Positions 20,124 through 29,163 of a stretch of DNA of 64,000 nucleotides are shown here, piece by piece. Numbering within the stretch: the stretch's first letter is position 1; every line of letters starts with the position of its first letter. The notes below the pieces were generated by a model. The model was not told the DNA's origin and made no database searches. It saw only the letters and a program-made list of their open reading frames with translations. A program made the translations under genes and the position numbers. Source of the stretch: Pseudomonas inefficax (GTDB lineage: Bacteria; Pseudomonadota; Gammaproteobacteria; Pseudomonadales; Pseudomonadaceae); NCBI RefSeq assembly GCF_900277125.1, contig NZ_OPYN01000108.1, forward strand, positions 62,001 through 126,000, written 5' to 3'.

Positions 20124-21067
20124 TGACCACCCATTCCCCCGAAATCCGCGAGGCACTGCGGGCTGCCGCCCGCTGGCTGGCGCTGGTGGACTCTGGCGGT
20201 GCCAGCGCGGGTGACCTGCAGCGCCTGGAACAATGGCGTACCAGCAGCACCTTGCACGAACACGCCTGGCAAAAGGCACTGCTGTTGCGCCAGCGCTTTT
20301 CCGCGCTACCCGGCGCAGTGGCCATGGCCACCCTGGACCGCCCGGATGCCGGCCGTCGGGCGTTGCTCAAGCAGGCCCTGGGCGTGGCGGCATTGTTGCC
20401 GGCGGCCTGGCTGGCAAGCCGCGAGCTGCCGTTGGAAGCCTGGACCGCCGACATGCACACCGCGGTCGGCGAGCGCCGGCAGGTGTTGCTGAGCGATGGC
20501 ACATTCGTGCAGTTGAACACTGACAGTGCGGCGGATATCGACCTGGGTGCCCGTCGCCTGACATTACTGCGTGGCGAAGTGGCGGTCAGGTTGCCTGGCC
20601 ACCTGACCCTCACTTTGCAGGTGCCGTATGGCCAGGTCGCGCTGGATGCCGGTGAGGTGTGCCTGCGCCTGGTCGATCAGGCTTGCCGGGTATCGGTGCT
20701 CAAGGGCACGGCCAACCTGCAGCCGCGGCAAGGCCCGGCACTGCTGCTGCAGGCCGGGCAGCAGGCCAGCCTGCAAGTGGCCGGGGTTGGCCCTGTCACC
20801 GGCCTGGACGCATGGCTGCTGGGCTGGCGCGAAGGGGTGTTGCGCCTGGAGGACCGCCCCTTGGGCGAGCTGCTGCACGAATTGCGCAGGTACCGCCCCG
20901 GCGTGCTGCGCTGGGCGCCCGAACTGGAAGCCCTGCGCGTGACCGGCACGTTCCGCCTCGATGACACCGACCGGGTGCTGGCCTTGCTCGCCGCCAGCCT
21001 GCCGTTGCAGGTGCACACGCGCACGCGTTACTGGGTGAGCCTGGCCGCGCGAGAAAATCGTGCATGA
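20123..21067 (+). CDS. FecR-type anti-sigma regulator
   Basis: A 314-residue inner-membrane signal transducer. The N-terminal about 85 residues are the cytoplasmic anti-sigma domain with the usual tryptophans (ARWLALVDSG, HAWQKALLLRQRF). A hydrophobic segment (LGVAALLPAAWLAS) spans the membrane, then comes the periplasmic FecR domain (VLLSDGTFVQLNTDSAADID) and the STN-like C-terminal part that meets the receptor. The start overlaps the sigma gene by one base. It should hold the sigma factor until the downstream receptor signals. No RBS-like site favours a later start. Confidence 0.92.
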   Translation: MTTHSPEIREALRAAARWLALVDSGGASAGDLQRLEQWRTSSTLHEHAWQKALLLRQRFSALPGAVAMATLDRPDAGRRALLKQALGVAALLPAAWLASRELPLEAWTADMHTAVGERRQVLLSDGTFVQLNTDSAADIDLGARRLTLLRGEVAVRLPGHLTLTLQVPYGQVALDAGEVCLRLVDQACRVSVLKGTANLQPRQGPALLLQAGQQASLQVAGVGPVTGLDAWLLGWREGVLRLEDRPLGELLHELRRYRPGVLRWAPELEALRVTGTFRLDDTDRVLALLAASLPLQVHTRTRYWVSLAARENRA

Positions 21068-21133
21068 GGCTGTCCCCTTTTTTTCGCTCACCGGTCATTA
21101 CCGGTAGGAGCAAATAAAGGGGAGCCCTGTTCA

Positions 21134-23539
21134 ATGCCAGTTGTCATGTCCTGCCGCCTGCGCCCACTGGCGCGTGCGGCACATCCGTTGTTCGCCATGA
21201 GCCTGCTTTTGTGTGCACCGGCCTGGGCCGACGAACCCGCCCGGCGCAGCTATCAGGTGCCCGCCACAAGCCTGGGTGCGGCACTTACCCAGTTTGCCGA
21301 CCAGGCAGGAGTCAGCCTGTCGCTGGACCCGGCGCTGGTCAACGGCCGGCAGAGCAATGGCTTGTCCGGCAGCTACAGTGTCGACGAAGGCTTCACCCAG
21401 CTGCTGCGCGGCAGCGGCCTGCAGTTGTTGCCTGTGGGCGAGGGCGCTTTCACGTTGATGCCGGCCCCCCAGGCGAGTGGTGCGCTGGAAATCGCCCCGA
21501 CCAGCATTGTCGGTGGCCTGGCCGCAGGCAACGAAACGCAACCTTATGCCGGTGGCCAGGTGGCACGTCAGGGTTCACAGGGCCTGCTGGGCACGCGCGA
21601 CTTCATGGAAACCCCGTTCAGCATCACCAGTTACACCAGCGAACTGGTGAAGAACCAGCAGGCGCGGACCTTGGGCGAACTGATCGCCAGCGACCCCTCG
21701 GTGCGCGCCACCAACCCGGCGGGTGGGCGCTTCGAGCAGTTCACCATTCGCGGCTTCAGCCTGTTCAACAGCGATGTGGCCTACAACGGCCTGTACGGCA
21801 TCCTGCCGACCTACTCGATCGACATGGAAATGGCCGACCGGGTCGACATCATCAAAGGCCCCAGCCAGTTGATCAACGGCATTTCGCCGCGAGGCAGTGT
21901 CGGTGGCGGCATCAATGTGCAGCCCAAGCGGGCCGGTGACCAGCCGCTCACCGAGTTTACCGGTAGCTATGCCTCGGCTGGCCAGGCAGGCGGCGCGGTG
22001 GACGTTGGCCGGCGTTTTGGCGAAGGCCAGCAGTTCGGCGTGCGCTTCAACGGCGTGAAACAGGCAGGCGACACCGAATGGGACCACCAGCGTGTCGAGC
22101 GCGAAATGGCGGTGTTGGGCCTGGATTTTCGTGGCGAGCGCCTGCGGCTTTCGGCAGACCTGGGCCATACCGAGCGCGACACCGATGCACCGCAGGAGCG
22201 GGTGCTGGTCGGTGCCAATGCCAAGGTGCCGAATGCCAACGACGTACGCCACAACTACGCCCAGGCCTGGAGCAAGGCGCGCACCAACGACACCTTCGGC
22301 GCGCTGCATGCCGAGTACGATATCAGCGAGTCGCTGCTGGCCTATGGCGCGGTCGGTGCGCGCAAGAGCAACCATGACTTCCTGCGCCACAACGTGTCCA
22401 TCAGCAACGATGCCGGCGACTTCACCGTGCAGCCGCGCGACTTCACCCGGGATGAATCCGTGCGTACCGCCATGGCCGGCGTGCGCAACTGGTTCCATAC
22501 CGGGCCGGTCAGCCACGAGCTGAACCTGGCCGCCACCTACTTCTACATGGACTTCACCAACGGTGGCGCCCGCTATGCCTCGGCGGCCAGCAACCTCTAC
22601 CATCCGATAGCCACGCCGACACCGGGCACGCCAACCCGCATCGACCCGGAGGTGTACACGGAAAACCGCTTCTCCGGCGTGGCCCTGGCCGACACCCTGG
22701 GCTTCTTCGACAACCGTCTGCTGCTGACCCTGGGTGCGCGCTGGCAGCGGGTGCAGCTGGATGACTGGAGCGACGATATCAAGGGCGATACCGCCTACGA
22801 TGAAGAGAAGGTGTCGCCTTCGGGCGGCGTGCTGCTCAAGGTCAGCGACCAGCTGTCGTTGTATGCCAACTACATGGAGGGCCTGAGCCAGGGCAAGATC
22901 GCGCCGTCGACATCGGTCAACGAAGACCAGATCTTCCCGCCGTTCACCAGCCGCCAGGTCGAGGTGGGGGCCAAGTACGACCTGGGCCAGGTCGCCTTTA
23001 CCGCCAGTGCCTTCCGCATCCGCCAGCCCGCCTACGAAACCAACCCTGCATCGCGGGTGTTCGGCCCCAATGGCAAGCGCGACAACCGCGGTATCGAACT
23101 GAGCGTGTTCGGCGAACCCGTGCAAGGCGTGCGCGTGCTGGGCGGGGTGATGTACATCGACAGTGAACTGACCGACACCATCGGTGGCGCCTACGATGGC
23201 AACCGCGCGCCGGCTACGCCCGAGTACAACGTCAACCTCGGCGCAGAATGGGATGTGCCTGGAATGAACGGCCTGACCCTGACGGCGCGGGGCATCCACT
23301 CGAGCTCGCAGTACCTGGACCAGAACAACAGCAAGCAGATCGACGGTTGGGAGCGTTACGACGTGGGGGCGCGTTATGCGTTCAAGGTGGATGCCACCCA
23401 GGTTACCTTGCGCGCCAGTGTCGAGAACGTGCTGGACGACCGCTACTGGAGTTCGGCCGGGGCCTCGGATGACAGCGAGCCGGGGCTGACGCTGTCTACG
23501 CCGCGTACCTACCTGCTGTCGGCGACAGTGGGTTTCTAG
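21134..23539 (+). CDS. TonB-dependent ferrisiderophore receptor with signalling (STN) domain
   Basis: An 801-residue outer-membrane transducer of the FpvA/FoxA/FecA class. AAGGGGAG at 21117-21124 precedes ATG 21134. A signal peptide ends near ALAPAWA-type residues (CAPAWADEP). An STN secretin/TonB N-terminal domain covers roughly residues 50-105, the mark of receptors that signal to FecR. The TonB box region, plug (SITSYTSELVKNQQARTLGEL, then GRFEQFTIRGFSL) and 22-strand barrel follow, ending in an aromatic residue (LLSATVGF) as outer-membrane barrels do. With the preceding sigma and FecR genes it makes a complete cell-surface signalling unit, probably for a xenosiderophore of hydroxamate type; ligand unproven. 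Confidence 0.93.
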   Translation: MPVVMSCRLRPLARAAHPLFAMSLLLCAPAWADEPARRSYQVPATSLGAALTQFADQAGVSLSLDPALVNGRQSNGLSGSYSVDEGFTQLLRGSGLQLLPVGEGAFTLMPAPQASGALEIAPTSIVGGLAAGNETQPYAGGQVARQGSQGLLGTRDFMETPFSITSYTSELVKNQQARTLGELIASDPSVRATNPAGGRFEQFTIRGFSLFNSDVAYNGLYGILPTYSIDMEMADRVDIIKGPSQLINGISPRGSVGGGINVQPKRAGDQPLTEFTGSYASAGQAGGAVDVGRRFGEGQQFGVRFNGVKQAGDTEWDHQRVEREMAVLGLDFRGERLRLSADLGHTERDTDAPQERVLVGANAKVPNANDVRHNYAQAWSKARTNDTFGALHAEYDISESLLAYGAVGARKSNHDFLRHNVSISNDAGDFTVQPRDFTRDESVRTAMAGVRNWFHTGPVSHELNLAATYFYMDFTNGGARYASAASNLYHPIATPTPGTPTRIDPEVYTENRFSGVALADTLGFFDNRLLLTLGARWQRVQLDDWSDDIKGDTAYDEEKVSPSGGVLLKVSDQLSLYANYMEGLSQGKIAPSTSVNEDQIFPPFTSRQVEVGAKYDLGQVAFTASAFRIRQPAYETNPASRVFGPNGKRDNRGIELSVFGEPVQGVRVLGGVMYIDSELTDTIGGAYDGNRAPATPEYNVNLGAEWDVPGMNGLTLTARGIHSSSQYLDQNNSKQIDGWERYDVGARYAFKVDATQVTLRASVENVLDDRYWSSAGASDDSEPGLTLSTPRTYLLSATVGF

Positions 23540-23564
23540 CCCATTTTAAAAGTTGGCGCGTTCC

Positions 23565-23684
23565 CTGTAGGAGCGGCCTTGTGTCGCGAAAGGGCTGCAA
23601 AGCAGCCCCAGCAATTTCAACTGCTGCGCATCAATCCTGGGGCCGCGTTGCGGCCCTTTCGCGACACAAGGCCGCTCCTACAGG
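23565..23684. repeat. REP doublet, type B
   Basis: Inverted type B units lie between the convergent receptor gene and ridA-type gene, 26 bases after the receptor stop, and may terminate both. Confidence 0.88.
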
Positions 23685-23710
23685 GTGCCCTGTTCATGCA
23701 ACTTACCGGG

Positions 23711-24127
23711 TCAGACCGAATCAGGCACCACGGCGATCACATCGATCTCCATCAACCACTCGGCCTGGGCCAACCCGGCTACCACCAGCCCAGTGGAAAT
23801 CGGGAACACGCTCTTGAGCCACTTGCCTACCTCCTTGTACACCGGCTCGCGGAAGCGCGGGTCGGTGATGTAGGTGGTGGTCTTGACGATGTGCGACAGG
23901 TCCGAGCCGGCCTCTTCGAGCAGTTGCTTGACGTTCTTCATCGCCTGCTCGGCCTGCGCCCGTGGGTCACCCAGGCCCACCAGGTTGCCTTCGAAGTCAG
24001 TACCTACCTGGCCGCGCACGTAGATGGTGTTGCCGGCGCGTACTGCCTGGCACAGGTCGTTGTCCAGGGTCTGGTTGGGGTAGGTGACCTTGGTGTTGAA
24101 CATGCGGATGCGAGTATGGGTAGGCAT
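23711..24127 (-). CDS. RidA/YjgF family protein
   Basis: A 138-residue Rid-superfamily protein. RidA members hydrolyse reactive enamine/imine intermediates; other Rid groups have unknown substrates. The conserved GLVVAGLAQAEWLMEIDVIAV C-terminal segment lacks the RidA catalytic arginine context (IEAIA after an Arg); at the corresponding site this protein has Ala-Glu, which suggests one of the Rid1-7 subgroups rather than classic RidA. The start shares one base with the upstream monooxygenase stop (TGATG at 24125-24129), so the two are translationally coupled. Rid proteins next to flavin oxidoreductases are a known pattern and suggest that the enzyme makes an imine that this protein hydrolyses; that is inference. 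Confidence 0.85.
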   Translation of the reverse strand: MPTHTRIRMFNTKVTYPNQTLDNDLCQAVRAGNTIYVRGQVGTDFEGNLVGLGDPRAQAEQAMKNVKQLLEEAGSDLSHIVKTTTYITDPRFREPVYKEVGKWLKSVFPISTGLVVAGLAQAEWLMEIDVIAVVPDSV

Positions 24128-25446
24128 CAGTGGGCTCCGAGGGTGCTGACGTTGCTGATCTTGGGTTGCTGCTGCTCATCCGCTGCGCGTTGTTCGCGGT
24201 CGCGGTAGGCGGTATAGGTGCGTTGCGTGGCGATGTGGCCGGCGACGTGCTTGGCGTCGTGCCACACGCCCCAGATGAACGACGAGCCACGGCGCGACAG
24301 CCACGGCAGGCCAAGGAAGTACACCCCCGGCTCGCGGGCTACACCGCGTTGGTGCTGGGGCTTGCCGTTGGCGTCGAAGGTGTCTACCTGCAGCCAGCTG
24401 AAGTCGACACCGTAACCGGTAGCCCAGATGATGCTGGTAACGCCGGCCTTGGCCAGGTCCAGTTGCTGCAGCGGGTTGCGCATGCACTCAGGGTCGGCCA
24501 GGCGCTTGCGGGCTTCGGGCTCTTCCGGCAGGTCCAGGCCGTTGCGTTCGATGTAGGCATCGGCGGCATCCAGCAGGGCCAGGTAGTTGTCATCGCCGCG
24601 CTTGATGTTCTCGACCAGGTTGTCCTGGAAGCGTGCCACGCCGTTCTCGAACGACTGGGTCAGGCCGACCAGGGTCATGCCCTGGTGGGCGAGGGCGCGG
24701 AAGTCCACGGTGTGGCCGCCACGGGCACCACTGACGGCAATGGTCACGTGCTCGCGGCCAGGCTTGGCGATTTCCGCATCCCACTCACCCAGCACGCCCA
24801 GCCACCAGCAGAAGTCGCGGTTGCGGTAAGCGCGTGGCGGGCGATCATGGGCGCCGACCGAGAGGTACACTTGGCGCCCGGCACGCATCAGTTCTTCGGC
24901 GATCTGCACCCCGGAGGAACCGGCACCGACCACCAGCACAGCGCCTTCTGGCAATTGCTCGGGGTTGTAATAGGCGGCAGAGTGGATCTGGTGCAGGTTG
25001 CTGTCTTTCGGCGCGATGGCCGGGATCACCGGCTTCTGGAACGGGCCGGTGGCGGCGACCACGCGGTTGGCGCGAATCACGCCTTCATTGGTTTCGATGG
25101 TGAAACCGGGGCGGTCGCTGTTGCGCAGCACTTTCTTCACTTCGATGCCGGTGCGTACGGGCAGGTTGTACTTGCGTACGTACTGCTCGAAGTAGTCGGC
25201 CACCTGGTCCTTGCCGGCGAACGCATCGGCGTCGAGGTCGAATTCCAGCCCGGGGAAGCGGTCGTGCCAGACCGGGCCGTTGGCCACCAGCGAGTCCCAG
25301 CGGCCGGTGCGCCAGGCCTCGGCGATACGCTTGCGCTCCAGCACCAGGTGCGGCACGCCAAGCTTGCTCAGGTGTTCGCTCATGGCCACGCCGGCCTGGC
25401 CGGCGCCGACGACGAGGGTGTCGATTTCGAGGTTGTTCAGTGTCAT
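24127..25446 (-). CDS. Flavin-containing monooxygenase-type FAD/NAD(P) oxidoreductase
   Basis: A 439-residue two-dinucleotide-domain flavoprotein related to FMO and Baeyer-Villiger-type monooxygenases. The FAD-binding GxGxxG is GAGQAG at residues 14-19, the NAD(P) motif is GAGSSG at 174-179, and an ATGY motif (IIWATGYGVDFSW) near residue 340 is typical of FMOs. The start at 25446 has AAGGG eight bases upstream; the frame extends further without a signal. It is followed with one-base overlap by the Rid gene, and a deacetylase/DUF1028 pair is divergent. It probably oxidises an amine or N-acyl-derived compound; substrate unknown. Relatives are often labelled MSMEG_0569-like, which I cannot confirm. 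Confidence 0.85.
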   Translation of the reverse strand: MTLNNLEIDTLVVGAGQAGVAMSEHLSKLGVPHLVLERKRIAEAWRTGRWDSLVANGPVWHDRFPGLEFDLDADAFAGKDQVADYFEQYVRKYNLPVRTGIEVKKVLRNSDRPGFTIETNEGVIRANRVVAATGPFQKPVIPAIAPKDSNLHQIHSAAYYNPEQLPEGAVLVVGAGSSGVQIAEELMRAGRQVYLSVGAHDRPPRAYRNRDFCWWLGVLGEWDAEIAKPGREHVTIAVSGARGGHTVDFRALAHQGMTLVGLTQSFENGVARFQDNLVENIKRGDDNYLALLDAADAYIERNGLDLPEEPEARKRLADPECMRNPLQQLDLAKAGVTSIIWATGYGVDFSWLQVDTFDANGKPQHQRGVAREPGVYFLGLPWLSRRGSSFIWGVWHDAKHVAGHIATQRTYTAYRDREQRAADEQQQPKISNVSTLGAH

Positions 25447-25660
25447 GTCCGAGCCCTTGTTCAGGCGGTTTCTGTCAGGTCGGTTTGGAGGACCGCCGTT
25501 GCCTGGGGCCAGACTAGGGATGCCGTGGAAATGGCGAAAATAGTATTTAGCTGGGGCTTGCCGATAAAACGGCGAAGGCCCTGGATTCTGTGGCTTGCGA
25601 GTTGGACGCAAAGGGGCCGAGCGCTGTGCCGCCAGGAATGATTGGCCCGAAACAGATGCA

Positions 25661-25684
25661 GGAGCAGCCTTGTGCTGCGAAGCG
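25661..25684. repeat. Single (orphan) type C REP unit
   Basis: One copy of ggagcagccttgtgctgcgaag without its inverted partner, in the divergent gap between the monooxygenase and the DUF1028 gene. It has probably lost its mate. Confidence 0.65.
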
Positions 25685-25704
25685 CCGCGCCGGCGGCGCT
25701 CGAT

Positions 25705-25748
25705 CTTTGCCAGAGCAAAGTTTTTTCCTGCCTAACCCCTCGGAAAAA
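25705..25748 (+). promoter_or_regulatory. Hairpin with T6 tract and competing stem upstream of DUF1028 gene (possible attenuator)
   Basis: CTTTGC (25705-25710) pairs with GCAAAG (25715-25720) around a 4-base loop and is followed by TTTTTT, resembling a small intrinsic terminator in the leader of the DUF1028-deacetylase operon. The T-tract (TTTTTCC, 25722-25728) can instead pair with GGAAAAA (25742-25748), giving an alternative fold. The 370-base gap 25447-25816 otherwise holds only the orphan REP unit and no gene. Confidence 0.35.
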
Positions 25749-25816
25749 GGTCGTTTCGCCTGCCGCAAGGTCATCCCAGAATGCCGTGTATCGCACAGCA
25801 CAACAGGAACCATGAC

Positions 25817-26494
25817 ATGACTTTTTCCATCATCGGTCGTTGCCAGGAAACCGGCCAGGTCGGTATCGCCATCAGCTCTTCGAGCATCGCCGTGGGCGCC
25901 CGCTGCCCGTGGGTGCGGGCCGGGGTGGGCGCGGTCGCCACCCAGAACATCACGCTGCCTGCACTGGGCCCGCAGATTCTCGATGCTCTGGAACAGGGCC
26001 AGTTGCCGCCTGCCGCTGCGCTGGACCGGGTGCTGAGCGCCAATGGCTGGAGCGAGTACCGCCAGGTCACGGTGATCGACAGCCATGGCCAGGTTGCGCT
26101 GTTCACCGGCAAGGAAGCCTTGGGCACGCACTACGCCCTCGCCGGTGAGCAATGTGCGGCGGCAGGCAACCTGTTGGCTTCGACTCAGGTGATCGAGGCG
26201 ATGGTGCAGGCCTTTGAACAAGCCGGCGGGCATCTGGCCGACCGCCTGCTGGCCGCCATGCACGCGGCGATGGCCGCAGGCGGCGAGGCCGGGCCGGTGC
26301 ATTCGGCGGCGTTGAAGATTGCCGGCGAGCTGACCTGGCCGCTGGTGGACCTGCGTGTGGACTGGGCCGAGGCTGACCCGATCGCTGTACTCGACGGCCT
26401 GTGGCAGGCGTATCGGCCGCAGATGCAGGATTACGTTACCCGCGCCCTCAACCCGACGGCCGCGCCAAGCTACGGGGTGCCGGGCGATGAGTGA
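25817..26494 (+). CDS. DUF1028 family protein (Ntn-hydrolase-like)
   Basis: A 225-residue cytoplasmic protein of the DUF1028 family, whose fold resembles Ntn hydrolases but whose reaction is unknown. The N-terminal MTFSIIGRCQETGQVGIAIS block and the VGAVATQNITLP segment are typical. ATG 25817 has AGGA at 25805-25808; a nearer ATG at 25812 is out of frame. It overlaps the deacetylase gene by 8 bases (ATGAGTGA), so they are coupled. DUF1028 proteins often lie with M20 peptidases and Rid proteins, as here, which suggests a role in releasing an amine or amino acid from an N-acyl or N-carbamoyl compound. Confidence 0.85.
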   Translation: MTFSIIGRCQETGQVGIAISSSSIAVGARCPWVRAGVGAVATQNITLPALGPQILDALEQGQLPPAAALDRVLSANGWSEYRQVTVIDSHGQVALFTGKEALGTHYALAGEQCAAAGNLLASTQVIEAMVQAFEQAGGHLADRLLAAMHAAMAAGGEAGPVHSAALKIAGELTWPLVDLRVDWAEADPIAVLDGLWQAYRPQMQDYVTRALNPTAAPSYGVPGDE

Positions 26495-27647
26495 ATCTGC
26501 CAGTCGCGCGCTGCTGGCCAGGCTGATCGGCTTTGCCACGGTCAGCCGGGATTCCAACCTCGAACTGATCAGCTTCATCCGCGACTACCTGGCCGAGATG
26601 GGGGTGGAAAGCGAACTGTTCCATAACCCGGAAGGCACCAAGGCCAACCTGTTCGCCACCATCGGCCCGCAGGGCGTTGGCGGCGTGGTGCTGTCCGGGC
26701 ATACCGATGTGGTGCCGGTGGACGGCCAGGCCTGGACAGTCGAGCCGTTTGCCCTGAGTGAACGCGACGGGCGCCTGTATGGCCGTGGCACGGCCGACAT
26801 GAAGGGCTTCATCGCTTCGGTGCTGGCGGCTGTCCCCGCGTTCCTCGCCCAGCCGTTGCGCATGCCGGTGCACCTGGCGTTCTCCTATGACGAGGAAGTC
26901 GGCTGCCTGGGGGTGCGCTCGATGCTGGCCGCTCTGGAGCAGCGCCCGCACAAGCCACGGCTGTGCCTGATTGGCGAACCCACCGAACTCAAGCCGGTGC
27001 TGGGACACAAGGGCAAGCTGGCGATGCGTTGCCAGGTGCATGGCGCGGCCTGCCACTCGGCGTACGCGCCGTATGGGGTGAATGCCATCGAGTATGCGGC
27101 GAAGCTGATCGGCAAGCTGGGTGATATCGGTGATGCCCTGGCGTTGCCGGAGCATCACGACGAGCGCTTCGACCCACCGTTCTCCACTGTGCAGACCGGT
27201 GTGATCAAGGGGGGCAGGGCGCTGAACATCGTGCCGGCGGAATGCGAATTCGATTTCGAAGTGCGGGCCTTGCCGGGGTTCGAGGCGCAGGCAGTGGCAG
27301 ATCAGTTGCAGACCTATGCCGAGGCCGAATTGCTGCCGCGCATGCGCAAAGTGAATGCGGCCAGTGCCATTCGCCTGCAGCCGTTGAGTGCGTATCCGGG
27401 GCTGGCTACCCCAGCGGATAGCGAGGCGGCTGGCCTGGTGGCGTTGCTCAGTGGCTCGGATCAGTTCGGTACGGTGGCGTTTGGTACCGAAGGTGGGCTG
27501 TTCGACCAGGCGGGCATCCCGACCGTGGTGTGTGGGCCAGGGAGCATGGACCAGGGGCACAAGCCGGATGAGTTCGTCAGTGTCGAGCAGTTGCGGGGGT
27601 GTGATGCCATGTTGCTGAGGTTGGTGGATTACCTCAGGCAGGATTGA
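26487..27647 (+). CDS. argE: M20 family metallo-deacetylase, ArgE-like (acetylornithine deacetylase family)
   Basis: A 386-residue zinc amidohydrolase. The M20 metal ligands are all visible: SGHTDVVPVDG (His72 region), GRGTADMKGF (Asp), YDEEVGCLG (Glu general base and ligand), LIGEPTELKP (Glu) and the C-terminal GSMDQGHKPDEF (His). Length fits ArgE. The start ATG 26487 lies inside the DUF1028 gene. The true arginine-pathway enzyme of pseudomonads is usually ArgJ or a different locus, so in this context (Rid, monooxygenase, DUF1028) a catabolic N-acyl amino acid or N-acyl amine hydrolase is more likely than arginine synthesis. The argE symbol follows family naming only. Confidence 0.85.
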   Translation: MSESASRALLARLIGFATVSRDSNLELISFIRDYLAEMGVESELFHNPEGTKANLFATIGPQGVGGVVLSGHTDVVPVDGQAWTVEPFALSERDGRLYGRGTADMKGFIASVLAAVPAFLAQPLRMPVHLAFSYDEEVGCLGVRSMLAALEQRPHKPRLCLIGEPTELKPVLGHKGKLAMRCQVHGAACHSAYAPYGVNAIEYAAKLIGKLGDIGDALALPEHHDERFDPPFSTVQTGVIKGGRALNIVPAECEFDFEVRALPGFEAQAVADQLQTYAEAELLPRMRKVNAASAIRLQPLSAYPGLATPADSEAAGLVALLSGSDQFGTVAFGTEGGLFDQAGIPTVVCGPGSMDQGHKPDEFVSVEQLRGCDAMLLRLVDYLRQD

Positions 27648-27654
27648 CTGTGTT

Positions 27655-27763
27655 GGCTTCTTCGCGGGCTCGCCCGCTCCCACAGGATCTCGTCAGTCTC
27701 AAGGCCTGTGCAGTACCTGTGGGAGCGGGTTCACCCGCGAATGGGCCGCCGCGCGGCCCCGGG
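27655..27763. repeat. REP doublet, type A
   Basis: Inverted type A units at 27655-27686 and 27716-27763; the second merges with a GC-rich hairpin (gggccgccgcgcggcccc). It separates the convergent deacetylase and porin genes. Confidence 0.85.
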
Positions 27764-27766
27764 TAT

Positions 27767-29035
27767 TCAGAAGGTAGCCTTGACCTGCAGGCCAACCACC
27801 AGCGCGTTGTCGATATCCTTTCCGGAGAACGCACCCGGTTCGATGATGTACTGCACATCCGGGCGCAGGTTCAGCCAGGGCGTGGCCTGGTAGCCATAGC
27901 TCAGCTCGATCAGTTGCTCGGCGCTGTCGATATCGGGGAACTGCTGCCCGGCATTGAACGCGGCATCCTCCAGCACGTCGCGGCTACGCGGGTTGGGCAC
28001 GGCACGGCCATAGCCCAGCGCCACGGTATCCTTCGGGCGGCTTGCGAACGGCTTGTACAGCACCACGCCGGCGCCATACCACTTGGTAAACGGCGAGGCG
28101 GCCTTGCTCGACGCCGAGTACTGGCCGAAGGCGTGCAGGCTGCGGCCCGGCGAACCCTGGTCGTTCCACACGGCCTGGTCCACCAGCAAATAGTGGCCGC
28201 CACGGCCGGACACTTCCTCGTCGCTGCCGATGCGCTTCACATCGGAGCTGTCGTAGTAGTAGCCCAGCTTGTACTCGCCAGGCAGCTCGCCCTGCAGCTT
28301 GTAGACCAGCTCTACCGGTACCACCGTGCCGGTGGTGTGCTTGGGGCCCAGGTGCCAGGCGCGGCTGGAGTTGCCGTTGCTATCCGGATCGACGTTGAAC
28401 GCCGCCACACGCAGTTGCCAGGACGGTGACAGGTCATACTTCACCCGCACGCCCAGGTGGGCATTTGGGTAATTGGTCCAGCCACTGCCACCAGACATGT
28501 TCAGCGGGTGACCGCAGAAGCCGGCGTTCATGAAATTGCACAGGATGCCACTGTCCAGGCCGCCGAGGTCGTTGCCCATGGCCATGTAGCCGAGCTTGAC
28601 GTTGAGTGCCGGGGTGAACAGGGTTCGCTCGTAGCTCAGCTCGGTCAGGCGGGTGTACAGGCCGCCAAAGTTTTCCTGGATCGGCAAGCGGTTGCCCACC
28701 AGGTCTTCCGAGGCGCTGTTGCCGCGGCGGTCGTTGATGGTCAGTTGGACCTTGCCGCCGTTGTCCAGGCCATACAGTTTCGACAGGTCGAACTGCACGC
28801 CCAGTTTCAGGTTTTGCGAGTAGCGCGCCGAGCGGTGCAGGCCACCGTGGGCGTTGTAGGCGGTTTCGCCGCTGTAGTCGCCGGTGAACCTGACGCCGTC
28901 TTCTTCCAGCTGGTGACGCAGGCCGCCCCAGTCACCGGTCAGGGTGCTGCGGGTCATCAGGTCGCCGTCGGCCAGGGCGGTGGTACTGGCAAGGGCCAGC
29001 AGCAGGGTAGGGGTGATGCGAATTGCGGATGGCAT
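27767..29035 (-). CDS. OprB-family carbohydrate-selective porin
   Basis: A 422-residue outer-membrane porin. The chosen start (ATG at 29035) begins a 22-residue signal peptide (MPSAIRITPTLLLALASTTA, then LADGD). The mature part has the OprB hallmarks LTGDWGGLRHQLEEDGV and the repeated amphipathic strands with a C-terminal Phe (ALVVGLQVKATF). It lies directly behind the PQQ dehydrogenase in the same direction, separated by a REP doublet. OprB-like porins next to membrane PQQ dehydrogenases are seen for glucose and quinate uptake; here the porin probably lets the dehydrogenase substrate into the periplasm. Confidence 0.9.
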   Translation of the reverse strand: MPSAIRITPTLLLALASTTALADGDLMTRSTLTGDWGGLRHQLEEDGVRFTGDYSGETAYNAHGGLHRSARYSQNLKLGVQFDLSKLYGLDNGGKVQLTINDRRGNSASEDLVGNRLPIQENFGGLYTRLTELSYERTLFTPALNVKLGYMAMGNDLGGLDSGILCNFMNAGFCGHPLNMSGGSGWTNYPNAHLGVRVKYDLSPSWQLRVAAFNVDPDSNGNSSRAWHLGPKHTTGTVVPVELVYKLQGELPGEYKLGYYYDSSDVKRIGSDEEVSGRGGHYLLVDQAVWNDQGSPGRSLHAFGQYSASSKAASPFTKWYGAGVVLYKPFASRPKDTVALGYGRAVPNPRSRDVLEDAAFNAGQQFPDIDSAEQLIELSYGYQATPWLNLRPDVQYIIEPGAFSGKDIDNALVVGLQVKATF

Positions 29036-29060
29036 TGCTGGATCTCGGGTTGTCTTCCAG

Positions 29061-29153
29061 GGCCTCTTCGCGGGTGAACCCGCTCCCACAGGTTTTTCAC
29101 TGCCCTTGCAAACTGTGCAGTTCCTGTGGGAGCGGGTTTACCCGCGAAGAGGG
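29061..29153. repeat. REP doublet, type A
   Basis: Inverted type A units between the PQQ dehydrogenase and the porin; its end is 10 bases from the dehydrogenase stop and may lower expression of the distal porin. Confidence 0.85.
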
Positions 29154-29163
29154 CGACGCGGTC

